The notes: generated by a model from the letters alone, not told the origin. A stretch of DNA of 64,000 nucleotides from an uncultured Acinetobacter sp. (GCF_947624825.1 NZ_CANQLZ010000002.1:45358-109357), one strand, 5' to 3'; shown: positions 33,457 through 42,838, counted from the first letter of the stretch. Translations and numbers: made by a program.

Positions 33457-34227
33457 ATGACTGATGTATTAGATGATGAATATGAACGCCGCTTTGCTGG
33501 TGTGGCTAAAATCTATGGCGATGATGAATTTACCCATTATGCCAACAGTCATGTGATGGTTATAGGTATTGGTGGGGTCGGCTCATGGGCGGTTGAAGCC
33601 TTAGCACGTACAGGTTTAGGTGAGCTAACGTTGGTAGATATGGACGTAGTCGCTGCTTCCAATATCAACCGTCAATTGCCTGCCATGAGCAGCACTTTAG
33701 GACATGAAAAAATCGAAGTGATGGCAGAGCGTTGCCGTGCCATTAATCCACGTATCAAAATCAATTTAGTGGATGATTATTTAACGCCTGAAAATGTCAA
33801 AGACTTGTTGCAAAACCCACCAGATCTCATTTTAGATTGTATTGATGATGTCAAAGCTAAATTGGCGCTGATGCTACATTGTCGTTTTAATAAGATTCCC
33901 TTAATTGTGTCAGGCGGTGCAGGTGGCAAGATTGACCCACTTAAAATTCGCGTTGCTGATTTATCCAAAACCGAACAAGACCCAATTTTAGCCAAACTCC
34001 GTGCACAGTTACGCAGTAAAGGCATTTGCAAAAAGCCCAAAGATAAATTTGGTATTACCTGTGTGTATTCTATAGATAATCCATTTTCAAGCGCAGATGT
34101 TTGCCCAAGTGCAGGTTTGCGTTGTGGTGGCTATGGTTCTGCTGTGGTGGTCACATCCAGTTTTGCAATGGTGGCTGTGGCTGAGGTTTTGAAAAAGCTA
34201 GATCAGATTAAATCGCGTGTAGGATAG
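33457..34227 (+). CDS. tcdA: tRNA threonylcarbamoyladenosine dehydratase
   Basis: This 256-residue E1/ThiF-like enzyme cyclises t6A37 to ct6A in tRNAs (TcdA/CsdL). The ATP-binding motif VMVIGIGGVGSWAVEALART is near residue 30. VDMDVVAASNINRQLPA contains the conserved D-x-D and R-Q residues. DCIDDVKAKLAL is the adenylation-site region. CVYSIDNPFSSADVCP and RCGGYGSAVVVTSSFAMVAV near the C terminus match TcdA. The gene is followed by a symmetric terminator at 34261-34289. Confidence 0.92.
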   Translation: MTDVLDDEYERRFAGVAKIYGDDEFTHYANSHVMVIGIGGVGSWAVEALARTGLGELTLVDMDVVAASNINRQLPAMSSTLGHEKIEVMAERCRAINPRIKINLVDDYLTPENVKDLLQNPPDLILDCIDDVKAKLALMLHCRFNKIPLIVSGGAGGKIDPLKIRVADLSKTEQDPILAKLRAQLRSKGICKKPKDKFGITCVYSIDNPFSSADVCPSAGLRCGGYGSAVVVTSSFAMVAVAEVLKKLDQIKSRVG

Positions 34228-34260
34228 TTTCTGCCAACATATTGGTTGAAATTTATACAA

Positions 34261-34289
34261 AAAATCCTGAGTTTTATACTCGGGATTTT
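34261..34289. terminator. tcdA terminator hairpin
   Basis: AAAATCCTGAGT (34261-34272) pairs with ACTCGGGATTTT (34278-34289), with one G-T pair and a five-base loop. A-T flanks make it work on either strand. Confidence 0.7.
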
Positions 34290-34621
34290 AATTTGATTGA
34301 ATGTTACTGTTAAATATGAGGGATCATGTGTTCAAATAAATCTCATCACGATATAAAAAATGTTAAATATATCTAATAAAAAAATATTTTTGTGTGTTGG
34401 TTGGTTTTTTATTTTCATAAGCTTGTCATATCTACATTTTTCCTAAAAACCCTAAATTTTGTAAGTGTTCTGCAACATAAAGTATAGAATTTGTTAGATA
34501 TGGTCAATTGGTATACAAGCTTAATTGTCTAACATAACGCGTGAAAAATACCTGTATTGTCAGGTGTTTTTTTTATTGTTGATTTTAAACTCTCTCCAAA
34601 TCACGCCTTAGTGGGTTACAA
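34290..34621 (+). promoter_or_regulatory. Long AT-rich leader with promoter and terminator-like hairpin before the FeeM-like gene
   Basis: No gene is seen in this ~330-base stretch. A possible promoter is TTGTAA (34458-34463) with TATAGA 18 bases on. A strong intrinsic-terminator shape, AAATACCTG/CAGGTGTTT with a T-run, lies at 34546-34572, about 50 bases before the ATG. A transcript from this promoter would be either a short RNA of under 100 bases or an attenuated leader. Confidence 0.45.
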
Positions 34622-35374
34622 ATGAAAGACAATTTAGTGGAAAATCGCCTGTTCCGCATAAAAAGTAATTTTGACCAGCTTGTTATTGGTCAAGTGACTC
34701 AAATAAATGATCTATTACAAAGCAGCCAACTACTTTATACCAACTACCATAAGTGTGGTTACTTAAAGCAAGGCAGCCCATTTTTATATTTGCCACAATA
34801 TTGCCATCGTTCTAACTTTCTCTTCACGGCCAAAGAAAACGACAGTATTGTGGGCACGATTGGCATTATTCAAGATGATGAATTGCCAGCTTATGCTGCA
34901 TACAAAGCCGATATTGACGCGCTTAATATTACAGCAGGCAAGCGTATTGAATTAGGTTCATTGGCGATTCGTGAAGATTATCAGCATCAAAATTTGTTTT
35001 ATGATTTGTATTCAAGTGCTGTGTTATTTGCGATTTTTAAAGTGCGTGCCAAGCATATTTTTATTCAAGTAGACAGTAAAAAGGCTTCATTTTACCAGCG
35101 TTTGTTCTTTAAAAAGGTCGGTGAGAATCGTATTTTAGATGAATATAACGGCGTAACTTCAGCTTTGTTGTATATGGATGTAGAGCGTGCTTGGAAATTA
35201 GTGCGTCGTGGTTGTCAAGGGCAAAGCAATACTGCAGTGGTGATGAACATGCTGAAAATGTTTGGCGTGTATGATCGTTATAAAGTGTTAAGTCCGGTAC
35301 AGCTACGCGATATGTCTAAATATTGGAGTGCCAATGACCTCAGCCATTATGAAAAAGCCTGCGGTCATTTATAA
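34622..35374 (+). CDS. N-acyl amino acid synthase FeeM-like protein (GNAT/LuxI-like)
   Basis: This 250-residue protein matches FeeM-type N-acyl amino acid synthases, relatives of GNAT acyltransferases and LuxI synthases. Family-type stretches are FLFTAKENDSIVGTIGII, GKRIELGSLAIREDYQHQNL (the acyl-CoA/ACP-binding beta4-beta5 region), ALFA-like LFYDLYSSAVLFAIFKV, and FYQRLFFKKVGE. Proteins of this group attach fatty acyl chains to an amino acid or related amine. No signal peptide is present. Its leader carries a terminator-like hairpin, so premature termination may control it. The product is not predictable. Confidence 0.72.
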   Translation: MKDNLVENRLFRIKSNFDQLVIGQVTQINDLLQSSQLLYTNYHKCGYLKQGSPFLYLPQYCHRSNFLFTAKENDSIVGTIGIIQDDELPAYAAYKADIDALNITAGKRIELGSLAIREDYQHQNLFYDLYSSAVLFAIFKVRAKHIFIQVDSKKASFYQRLFFKKVGENRILDEYNGVTSALLYMDVERAWKLVRRGCQGQSNTAVVMNMLKMFGVYDRYKVLSPVQLRDMSKYWSANDLSHYEKACGHL

Positions 35375-35375
35375 A

Positions 35376-35402
35376 AAAAGCCCCCAATATGGGGGCTTTT
35401 TT
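35376..35402. terminator. Bidirectional terminator between the FeeM-like gene and dusA
   Basis: AAAAGCCCCC/GGGGGCTTTT (35376-35385, 35391-35400) with loop AATAT has A and T runs on both sides. It can serve both convergent genes; the dusA stop codon begins at 35402. Confidence 0.9.
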
Positions 35403-36412
35403 TATTGTTGTACTTGATGCTCACGCAGATAATCTTCGGTGCGTTTAATGGCTTCTTGCATATGAACAATGGCATTTTCAACGTCTTTTAAAGTCTTGGC
35501 ATTGCCACCACTTAAAGCCTGACGCCATTTACGTGCGCCGGGTAAATTTTGGAATAGACCCAAAATATGACGCGTAATAATAGAAAGCGGTGCACCTTCT
35601 GCTAAACGCTTGGCAATATAGGGCATCATCTCCGACATAATCTCAAAACGATCTGGTGCTGGTAAATCCCAAAGCTGTCCTAATTCTGCCAATAAGTACG
35701 GATTATGATAGGCCTCACGCCCAATCATCACCCCATCGACATGTTTTAAATGTGCTTGGGTTTCAGCAAAAGTTTTAATGCCACCGTTAATTTCAATGAT
35801 TAAATCTGGGCGATCTTGTTTTAAACGATACACATCTTCATAACGTAAAGGTGGAACTTCACGGTTTTCTTTAGGTGATAAACCTTGTAATAAGGCAATG
35901 CGGGCATGCACAATAAAATTATTACAGCCTGTTTTTGCAACAGTATCGACAAAATGTAGCATCTCTTCATACGAGTGCATATCGTCAATACCAATACGAT
36001 GCTTCACGCTGACAGGAATATCTACCGCATGACGCATCTCGCTGATGCATTGGGCAACAAGGTCAGGTTCTGCCATGAGGCAGGCGCCAATTTTATTGTT
36101 TTGTACGCGGTCACTTGGGCAACCGACATTAAGATTGACTTCGTTATAGCCCCAATCTTGGGCCATTTTTGTACAAAGGGCTAAATCTTTTGGATTTGAG
36201 CCACCCAGTTGTAACACAATCGGCTGTTCTTCTTGGTTAAAGTCTAAATGGCGTTTGGCATCACCGTGAATAATCGCACCTGTGGTGACCATTTCGGTAT
36301 ATAAAATCACATTGGGATTAAATAAACGTGCAAAATAACGGTAATCTTTTGTGGTCCAATCCATCATGGGTGCGACCGAAATACGAGGCTGTAAAGCTTG
36401 CAGATGAGACAT
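35402..36412 (-). CDS. dusA: tRNA-dihydrouridine(20/20a) synthase
   Basis: This 336-residue flavoenzyme reduces uridines 20/20a in the D loop of tRNA. DusA features are ISVAPMMDWTTKDYRYFAR at the FMN site, QLGGSNPKDLALC, NLNVGCPSDRVQNNKIGACL with the catalytic Cys, VKHRIGIDD, FIVHARIALLQGLSPKENRE, and VDGVMIGREAYHNPY. The HARIALLQGLSPKENREVPPL segment is specific to DusA versus DusB/C. dusA is a common phage insertion site in this genus, but here both ends look undisturbed. Confidence 0.95.
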   Translation of the reverse strand: MSHLQALQPRISVAPMMDWTTKDYRYFARLFNPNVILYTEMVTTGAIIHGDAKRHLDFNQEEQPIVLQLGGSNPKDLALCTKMAQDWGYNEVNLNVGCPSDRVQNNKIGACLMAEPDLVAQCISEMRHAVDIPVSVKHRIGIDDMHSYEEMLHFVDTVAKTGCNNFIVHARIALLQGLSPKENREVPPLRYEDVYRLKQDRPDLIIEINGGIKTFAETQAHLKHVDGVMIGREAYHNPYLLAELGQLWDLPAPDRFEIMSEMMPYIAKRLAEGAPLSIITRHILGLFQNLPGARKWRQALSGGNAKTLKDVENAIVHMQEAIKRTEDYLREHQVQQ

Positions 36413-36478
36413 AACGACCTAAGACTTCAAACAACGAGAGCGCGGCATTATACGGCTTTTGACTCAAAATCGACAGCC

Positions 36479-37666
36479 CTATGCCGGTTTGTGTTTTATA
36501 TAACCTGTATCCATCGTGGCAAACACACCAGCCAAAACAATTAACACCACACCCACCAAACAGCTCATAGACCAGCCGCCATATTGCCACGCCACTACAC
36601 CAAGCGCCGAACCACAGGCACCGCCAATGAAATACGTGGTCATATAAATAGAGTTAATACGGGATTTAGCATCTGGACGTAAGCGAAACACAATGCCTTG
36701 ATTGGCGGTGTGTACCATTGCAAGTCCTAAATAAATCAACGCATAACCTGCAATATAACTGAGTAAAGAAGCTGCGCCGCCATAGAGCAAAGCCCAACTC
36801 AACAGCAAGGTGATCAAGCCCAAAATTGTTAAGGTTTTGGTGCGTCCGCGGTCGGCAAAACGACCCAAATAACTACTCGATAGTGCGCCAAACACCCCAA
36901 CCAATGTCACTAAACCAATCCATAGATCGGTCAATGAAAATGGTGGGCGGGTCAGTAATAATGCAATGGTTGAAAATAAAATACTCATTGCAGCAAAGCA
37001 ACAGCCACCAATGAGTGAGCGTAGCACCAAGCGCGGTTCTTGATGTAATAAGCTGCCCATAGAACGGAAAATATCAAAATAACCAATCTTTAAACGCAAT
37101 ACATAAGGCAAGCGTGCTTTAAGTAAAACAGCAATGATCAGCATCAGTACACCACTTAAGGCATAAATCGCTTTCCAATGCCAAAGCTCAGACAATATTC
37201 CAGCCAAGCTGGTCGAGAGTAAAATCCCGACCAATAAACCACTCATTAAAAAGCCAATCACTTGTCCGGTTTTTTCAGGTTTAACTGCCATTGTGGCAAA
37301 AGGAATCAGGACTTGTGCGGCCACTGAAAACAAACTGGCAAGCATCGTACCTGCCCAAAGCATATAAATATGGGTGGAAAATGCCGAGATAAATAAGCCC
37401 AATGCGGCAATCAGCATTAATAAGGGAATAAATTTACTTTTATTGACAATATCGCCAAGCGGTACAATCAGTAATAAACCCAGTGCATAGGCCACTTGTG
37501 CAAAAGTAACCGTGAGCGCCACTTGAGCTTCGGGCACTTGAAAATACTGTTGGATTGAACCAATTAAAGGCTGAGCATAATAATTGGTGCCGGCACATAA
37601 GCCACAAGCAATTGCCATAAGCCATAACAAAGCACGATCTTGACTAATATCTAAACTGGCTGTCAT
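36479..37666 (-). CDS. MFS transporter
   Basis: This 395-residue major facilitator has 12 predicted membrane segments. The motif region NYYAQPLIGSIQQYF in TM1-2 and the loop LGDIVNKSKFIPLL (motif A-like D-x-x-N-K/R) between TM2 and TM3 are visible. A central loop follows (LPYVLRLKIGYFDIFRSMGS). It resembles the YdhP/sugar- or drug-efflux group, but the substrate is not deducible. Its start overlaps the stop of the upstream EamA gene by 4 bases, so both are one operon. Confidence 0.85.
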   Translation of the reverse strand: MTASLDISQDRALLWLMAIACGLCAGTNYYAQPLIGSIQQYFQVPEAQVALTVTFAQVAYALGLLLIVPLGDIVNKSKFIPLLMLIAALGLFISAFSTHIYMLWAGTMLASLFSVAAQVLIPFATMAVKPEKTGQVIGFLMSGLLVGILLSTSLAGILSELWHWKAIYALSGVLMLIIAVLLKARLPYVLRLKIGYFDIFRSMGSLLHQEPRLVLRSLIGGCCFAAMSILFSTIALLLTRPPFSLTDLWIGLVTLVGVFGALSSSYLGRFADRGRTKTLTILGLITLLLSWALLYGGAASLLSYIAGYALIYLGLAMVHTANQGIVFRLRPDAKSRINSIYMTTYFIGGACGSALGVVAWQYGGWSMSCLVGVVLIVLAGVFATMDTGYIKHKPA

Positions 37667-38586
37667 GTTGTACTCTTTTTACCCAAGGTAATCATCAACA
37701 CGCCCATAATATTTAAAGCACAACCCAACCATTGCATGGCATTCATATATTCACCTAAAAAAAGTGTTGCCAAAATAATGGTGAGGATGGGACCAATAGA
37801 CGCAATCATGGCAGATTGAGCAGGGCCTAAGCGTTGAATACTAAGAGCCATAAAAATAGTGGGCAATACGGTTACAAAAAAACCCAGTATCAAACCATAA
37901 TAAAAGGTCTGTGTTGGCAATTGAGCAAGCAATTGTAGCGGTTGTGTGGTGGCAACAAAAAAATGCACTAAGGTCCCTAAGCAGGCAATCGTCAAGGCCA
38001 ACGCATTAAAATGCCATGAACCAAATTGCCGAATCAGACGTGGCGTCATCAAAAGATAAGCTGCAAAGCAGACTGCACTGGCAAAGACCAAACTCGCGCC
38101 CAACCAAAAGTTTTCATTATGTGGGCTATTGGCTTGCTCTTGTAGCATCACAATCACAGTACCGCCATAGCTTAAAAGTAAAGCGATCAGCATTTTGGGG
38201 GTAAGGCGCTGCTTAAACAATACACTGGATGCCAACACCGTTAAGGTCGGATATAAAAATAAAATGATGCGTTCAAGTGAGGCACTAATAAACATCAGTC
38301 CCATAAAATCAAGCCAACTGGAAAAATAGTAGCCCAATAAACCCGTTGCCCACAAAATTAACCAATCAAGCGGCTGCAATTGTTTTTTTTGATGCCGACT
38401 CAACCATGCAATCACCAAGAAAAACGGCAAGGCACTGGCCATCCGCAGCGCCACCAAAACTGTACCATCGACCAAAGGTGACAAGGCATAAGCCTGCTTA
38501 ATAAAAATGGCTTTAGTGCTAAATAAAAAGGCTGCACCAATGGCAAACAGCGCACCGATTTGGCTCGAGCTTGGGTAAGTTTTCAT
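37663..38586 (-). CDS. EamA/DMT-family transporter
   Basis: This 307-residue protein has ten membrane segments arranged as two EamA repeats (for example FAIGAAFLFSTKAIFIKQAY and FASAVCFAAYLLMTPRLI). It should be a small-metabolite exporter of the drug/metabolite transporter superfamily. I chose ATG 38586 (MKTYPSSSQIG). An in-frame ATG at 38628 adds 14 residues, but it lies inside a palindromic operator-like site and has no ribosome site. It overlaps the MFS gene by 4 bases. Substrate unknown. Confidence 0.82.
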   Translation of the reverse strand: MKTYPSSSQIGALFAIGAAFLFSTKAIFIKQAYALSPLVDGTVLVALRMASALPFFLVIAWLSRHQKKQLQPLDWLILWATGLLGYYFSSWLDFMGLMFISASLERIILFLYPTLTVLASSVLFKQRLTPKMLIALLLSYGGTVIVMLQEQANSPHNENFWLGASLVFASAVCFAAYLLMTPRLIRQFGSWHFNALALTIACLGTLVHFFVATTQPLQLLAQLPTQTFYYGLILGFFVTVLPTIFMALSIQRLGPAQSAMIASIGPILTIILATLFLGEYMNAMQWLGCALNIMGVLMITLGKKSTT

Positions 38587-38625
38587 AACAAAATTCGGGA
38601 GTGAAAAGAAGATTGCAGCATGCAA

Positions 38626-38641
38626 CATATCAGATGATATG
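38626..38641. promoter_or_regulatory. Palindromic operator-like site upstream of the transporter operon
   Basis: CATATCA-GA-TGATATG is a perfect 16-bp inverted repeat located 40 bases before the preferred start of the EamA gene. Its size and symmetry fit a dimeric repressor. No regulator gene is adjacent. Confidence 0.45.
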
Positions 38642-39347
38642 ATGCTTGATGCTGTATTTGAGGCTACTTTATCATGGCTTGAGAAAATTGCCGTGTCTGT
38701 TTGTCGCCATATCCATGATCGGTTCCATAAAAATATGCGCTGTTTTAGTGCAATATTGCAATTTTTAGGGCTTTAATGACCTTTTACATATCATAAGCAG
38801 AAATGACTACAGAATTTTTTGTAATAGATTTAGACATTAACGCTTTGATTTGAGTGTCCCTGATCTGTAGTTAAAAGCGATTTGCAATTCAACAGGCTTG
38901 ATTTTTTAAAGCATTTGATCTTTCTATCAATATCCAAGTGTGATAAGCAATCAGTATTCACTGAAACTGATTGCAGAATAGTTAAATACTACAATAAAAA
39001 AGCATCTAAAAATAATGATTTTGCTGAAATTTTAGTCTCTAAAACTTACTAATTTTTATTTCAAGAGTGGCTGTTGCTGTAATGGCTCTAGCTTTGATAT
39101 AGGCATTATTTTTAGCTTCCAAATCACATAATATTTAACAAAAACCATCCAAATTGTTATAGAAATAGACGCATGGGTACACGTTTTTTAATGAATCATC
39201 AGTTCATGTTTTAACTATTTATTAAATAAATACTAGGTAGAAATAGAAAAAATTTTAATTAGAATCAAAAAAACCAACAAAAAATAACCACACGGCATGA
39301 TCTGAATAGATGTGCTTGCTTGACAAAAACTAGCTTGAGGGACGCTC
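38642..39347. other. Long intergenic region before pntA
   Basis: About 700 AT-rich bases without a supported gene. I see a 12-bp palindrome TGCAATATTGCA (38749-38760), a 9-bp hairpin GCAATCAGT/ACTGATTGC (38947-38955, 38966-38974) without a T-run, and the pntA ribosome site GAGGGA just before 39348. The pntA promoter must lie here but no single best box is clear. It could hide a small RNA. Confidence 0.4.
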
Positions 39348-40475
39348 ATGCAAATTGGAATTCCAACCGAAAGCATACACGGTGAACATCGTGTGGCTGC
39401 CACGCCAGAAACAGTAAAAAAATTAATTCATGCGGGACATCAAGTGGTACTTGAACATGGGGCAGGCACCAAAGCCGCTTACCTAGATGAAAGTTATTTA
39501 CAGGTTGGGGCAAAAATCACCGAAGATGCTTATTCAGGCAGTGACATCATTTTAAAGGTACGCGCCCCTCAAGGTACAGAAATTCAAAAATTGCCTCAAG
39601 GCAGCTGTGTCATTGCCCTGTTTGACCCATACCGTAACCCTGAACTTGAGCAATTTGCGACCCAAAAAGTCAATGCCTTTGCACTTGAGCTGTTACCACG
39701 TACTTTGTCGCGTGCCCAAAATATGGATGTTTTATCCTCGCAAGCCAATCTTGCCGGTTATAAGGCAGTGTTGTTAGCAGCCAATGCGTATCAACGTATG
39801 TTTCCTATGTTGATGACCGCAGCAGGCACGGTAAAACCTGCACGTGTGGTAGTGATGGGGGTTGGTGTGGCGGGGTTACAAGCGATTGCCACGGCCAAGC
39901 GTTTAGGTGCAGTGGTGGAAGCCACAGATTTACGACCCACGGCCAAAGACCAAGTGGAATCTTTAGGCGGTAAATGGTTGGATGTGCCGATGTCTGCTGA
40001 AGAACAAGCCCGTGCCGATGAAGCTGCTAAAAATGGTTACGGTTGGATGCCGGGTGAACAGTACATCAAAGACCAAGCTGCCATTGTCGATAAAGCAGTG
40101 GCCAATGCCGATATTGTGATTACCACAGCGCTGCTACCGGGACGTGATGCACCACGTTTAATTCAAGCGGACACGGTTGCCAAAATGAAACCGGGTTCTG
40201 TGATTGTGGATATGGCTGTTGAAACAGGCGGCAATGTGGCAGGCTCTGAGTGTGGCACAACGGTCACCACAGCCAATGGCGTGCATATTTTAGGTGTACC
40301 CAATATTCCTGCCACTGTGGCGACTGAAGCCTCAGCGCTGTATGCACGAAACGTCTATAACTTTTTAGAGACCTTATTTGATGCAGAGCAGAAATTTACT
40401 TTAAATCAAGACGATGAAATTCAAAAAGCCCTTTTGATTACCCATGCAGGTCAAGTCTTACTAAAACGTGGCTAA
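39348..40475 (+). CDS. pntAA: NAD(P) transhydrogenase subunit alpha part 1
   Basis: This 375-residue dI domain of proton-translocating transhydrogenase binds NAD(H). It opens MQIGIPTESIHGEHRVAATP, as in the alanine dehydrogenase/PNT family. The Rossmann motif is VVVMGVGVAGLQAIATAKRL, the mobile-loop region lies around YGWMPGEQYIKDQ, and VDMAVETGGNVAGSE is seen near 285. It is split from the membrane part, the three-subunit arrangement seen in many bacteria including Acinetobacter. The following gene is 12 bases away. Together with pntAB and pntB it makes NADPH from NADH using the proton gradient. Confidence 0.95.
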   Translation: MQIGIPTESIHGEHRVAATPETVKKLIHAGHQVVLEHGAGTKAAYLDESYLQVGAKITEDAYSGSDIILKVRAPQGTEIQKLPQGSCVIALFDPYRNPELEQFATQKVNAFALELLPRTLSRAQNMDVLSSQANLAGYKAVLLAANAYQRMFPMLMTAAGTVKPARVVVMGVGVAGLQAIATAKRLGAVVEATDLRPTAKDQVESLGGKWLDVPMSAEEQARADEAAKNGYGWMPGEQYIKDQAAIVDKAVANADIVITTALLPGRDAPRLIQADTVAKMKPGSVIVDMAVETGGNVAGSECGTTVTTANGVHILGVPNIPATVATEASALYARNVYNFLETLFDAEQKFTLNQDDEIQKALLITHAGQVLLKRG

Positions 40476-40487
40476 GGAGTAGCACAC

Positions 40488-40811
40488 ATGGTTGAAACAA
40501 TTACAATTTTTGTCCTTGCCATTTTTGTTGGCTACTACGTGGTTTGGGGTGTGACCCCAGCATTACATACGCCTCTTATGGCGGTCACCAACGCCTTATC
40601 TTCCATCATTATTGTAGGCGCCATGATTCAAACCGTTGGCATGCCTGTATTGGGGCTTGAGGGCAATCTTGATTTTCAAAGCATTAATATCGTCAGCGTA
40701 TTGGGTGCAATTGCGGTGTTCTTAGCCAGTATTAATATTTTTGGTGGCTTTGCGGTCACGGCACGTATGCTGGACATGTTTAAACCAAAACAAAAAAACA
40801 AAGAGGGTTGA
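40488..40811 (+). CDS. pntAB: NAD(P) transhydrogenase subunit alpha part 2 (membrane)
   Basis: This 107-residue protein has three to four membrane helices and is the C-terminal membrane piece of PntA as a separate polypeptide. [20 protein letters not shown] followed by [13 protein letters not shown] is the characteristic proton-channel stretch of the dII domain. It lies between pntAA and pntB with short gaps (12 and 3 bases), one operon. Confidence 0.93.
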   Translation: MVETITIFVLAIFVGYYVVWGVTPALHTPLMAVTNALSSIIIVGAMIQTVGMPVLGLEGNLDFQSINIVSVLGAIAVFLASINIFGGFAVTARMLDMFKPKQKNKEG

Positions 40812-40814
40812 AAC

Positions 40815-42257
40815 ATGGAATTTATTCGAGCCTATGCAGATTGGTTCTACCTGATTGGGGCAGTTTTATTTATTTTAACCTTACGTGGTTTATCTGGGCC
40901 AAAAACTGCCATTGTGGGCAACCGCTACGGCATGATCGCCATGGCAATTGCAGTATTGACCACATTTTTTGTGGCACAAGGCCCTGTGGTGTGGATGATT
41001 ATTGCTGCAATGATTGCAGGAGCTGTGGTGGGGATTGCACGGGCGCGGACTGTGCCCATGACCCAAATGCCAGAAACAGTCGCTTTAATGCACTCTTTAG
41101 TGGGCTTAGCGGCGGTGTTAATTGCGGTAGCAGCGATTATTCATAACAATAGCTTACAAAGCATTGGTGCAGAGCGCCTCGCTGCGCAAGGCCTGAACTT
41201 CTATGCCATGAGTAAAGTGCATTTGTTTGAATTGTTTGTGGGCTGTTTTGTTGGTGCAATTACTTTTACCGCATCTGTATTTGCTTACGGTAAATTGGCG
41301 GCTAAAAAATGGGCAAAAACCATTTCAGGTACATGGGTCAAACCTGTGCAGGCTTTAATTTTTATTGCCATGCTGATGTGTGGATTTAGTTTCTTTAGCA
41401 CAGGCAGTATGTCTGCATTTTGGGCCATGACAGGGTTGGCTCTCGTTTTTGGTTGGGTTTGGATTGCGCCTGTAGGTGGTGGTGACATGCCGGTGGTGGT
41501 CTCTTTGCTTAACTCATTTTCAGGGTGGGCAGCAGCAGGTATTGGCTTTACTTTAGAAAATAATATGTTGATTGTGGCAGGCTCATTGGTCGGTTCATCA
41601 GGGGCAATTTTGTCTTACATTATGTGTAAAGCCATGAATCGTTCAATCATCAATGTGTTGTTTGGTGGTGCAATGGGCGCTGTAGCAGCACCTACAGCAG
41701 CAGGTGCCCAAGTGCAGCGTAATTACCGTTCAGGTTCTGCCGATGATGCTGGATTCTTAATGTCGAATGCTGACAGCGTAGTGATTGTGCCGGGGTATGG
41801 TATGGCACAGGGCCGTGCGCAAAATGCGGTCAAAGAATTGGCCAATTTGCTTAAAGAACAAGGTGTAACGGTACGTTTTGCCATTCATCCTGTTGCAGGA
41901 CGTATGCCGGGGCATATGAACGTCTTGTTGGCCGAAGCCGATGTACCTTATGAAGATATTCTGGAAATGGATGAAATTAACGCTGACTTTCCTGCCACAG
42001 ATGTGGTGTTGGTGATTGGCGCCAATGATGTGGTCAACCCTGCTGCAAAAGATGACCCAAGCTCACCGATTTATGGCATGCCAATTTTAGAAGCACATAA
42101 AGCACGTACCATTATGGTCATTAAACGCTCTATGGCGACCGGCTATGCAGGTCTAGATAACGATTTATTTTACAACGATAAAACCATGATGATTTTTGGT
42201 GATGCCAAAAAAGTCGTGGAAGAGATGACCAAAGCCATTAATGGTACAGGTCACTAA
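40815..42257 (+). CDS. pntB: NAD(P) transhydrogenase subunit beta
   Basis: This 480-residue protein supplies the remaining membrane helices and the cytosolic NADP(H)-binding dIII domain. Its N-terminal part has about nine helices, with MPETVALMHSLVGLAAVLIA holding a conserved His. The C-terminal domain has VIVPGYGMAQGRAQNAVKEL, the atypical NADP fold motif, plus FAIHPVAGRMPGHMNVLLAE, VLVIGANDVVNPAA and VIKRSMATGYAGLDN. All match PntB at normal length. A terminator follows at 42273-42298. Confidence 0.96.
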   Translation: MEFIRAYADWFYLIGAVLFILTLRGLSGPKTAIVGNRYGMIAMAIAVLTTFFVAQGPVVWMIIAAMIAGAVVGIARARTVPMTQMPETVALMHSLVGLAAVLIAVAAIIHNNSLQSIGAERLAAQGLNFYAMSKVHLFELFVGCFVGAITFTASVFAYGKLAAKKWAKTISGTWVKPVQALIFIAMLMCGFSFFSTGSMSAFWAMTGLALVFGWVWIAPVGGGDMPVVVSLLNSFSGWAAAGIGFTLENNMLIVAGSLVGSSGAILSYIMCKAMNRSIINVLFGGAMGAVAAPTAAGAQVQRNYRSGSADDAGFLMSNADSVVIVPGYGMAQGRAQNAVKELANLLKEQGVTVRFAIHPVAGRMPGHMNVLLAEADVPYEDILEMDEINADFPATDVVLVIGANDVVNPAAKDDPSSPIYGMPILEAHKARTIMVIKRSMATGYAGLDNDLFYNDKTMMIFGDAKKVVEEMTKAINGTGH

Positions 42258-42272
42258 ATCACGGTGATAAAA

Positions 42273-42298
42273 AAACCGCTGTAAGCAGCGGTTTTTTT
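42273..42298. terminator. Terminator after pntB
   Basis: AAACCGCTG/CAGCGGTTT (42273-42281, 42286-42294) with loop TAAG is followed by a T-run and preceded by an A-run. It could act in both directions for pntB and rsfS. Confidence 0.88.
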
Positions 42299-42339
42299 TA
42301 AATAAAACAGCAACTACAAGAGTCGCTGTTTTAAATGGC

Positions 42340-42753
42340 TTATGCCACAGTTTCTGACGGTGCTTCTGGCTGTGCACGCCATAAACTTTCAAGATCATAA
42401 AATTTACGTGCTGTAGGAAGCATCGCGTGCACCACTACAAAACCTAAATCAATCAAGATCCATTCAGCATCTTGTTCGCCTTCAATACCAATTGGGCGAA
42501 AGCCTGCTTTACGTGCTTCTTCAGCCACGTTATGCGCAAGCGCTTTTAAATGACGGGTTGATGTGCCGCTAGCAATGACAATAGCATCTGCAACGTTACT
42601 GATCGTGCTGACATCTAATGTCACGATATCTTTAGCTTTTACATCTTCTAAAGCTTCGCGTACCACATTTAAGCATGCTTGTACGTCTTTAGTTTGAGAA
42701 TTCATTGCGAGATCGTGAGAATTAGAAGCGCTGGGCGATGGTTCTAAATTCAT
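42340..42753 (-). CDS. rsfS: Ribosomal silencing factor RsfS
   Basis: RsfS binds ribosomal protein uL14 (L14) and blocks subunit joining when nutrients are scarce. The core matches well: KDIVTLDVSTISNVADAIVI, ASGTSTRHLKALAHNVAEEA, GEQDAEWILIDLGFVVVHAM and FYDLESLW. The start is uncertain. ATG 42753 (MNLEPSPS) gives 137 residues. ATG 42705 (MNSQTKDV) would give the more usual ~120, and a GTG at 42783 is also open. None has a strong ribosome site. It is convergent with pntB. Confidence 0.88.
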   Translation of the reverse strand: MNLEPSPSASNSHDLAMNSQTKDVQACLNVVREALEDVKAKDIVTLDVSTISNVADAIVIASGTSTRHLKALAHNVAEEARKAGFRPIGIEGEQDAEWILIDLGFVVVHAMLPTARKFYDLESLWRAQPEAPSETVA

Positions 42754-42838
42754 AAAGGTTAATATTTCCAGACAATAACTCACCTTCTAATATAGCGAAT
42801 TTAGCGCTAAATTTCAAACCGCAGCCCGATAAACTGCA

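Noticed and set aside
38642..39347. Riboswitch or protein gene in the gap before pntA
   Set aside because: No known riboswitch-like conserved core or supported frame is visible; the hairpins seen are isolated and lack a T-run.
40808..41146. 112-codon frame starting just before pntB
   Set aside because: It runs in another frame inside pntB, which has clear family motifs throughout; Cys- and His-rich nonsense composition.
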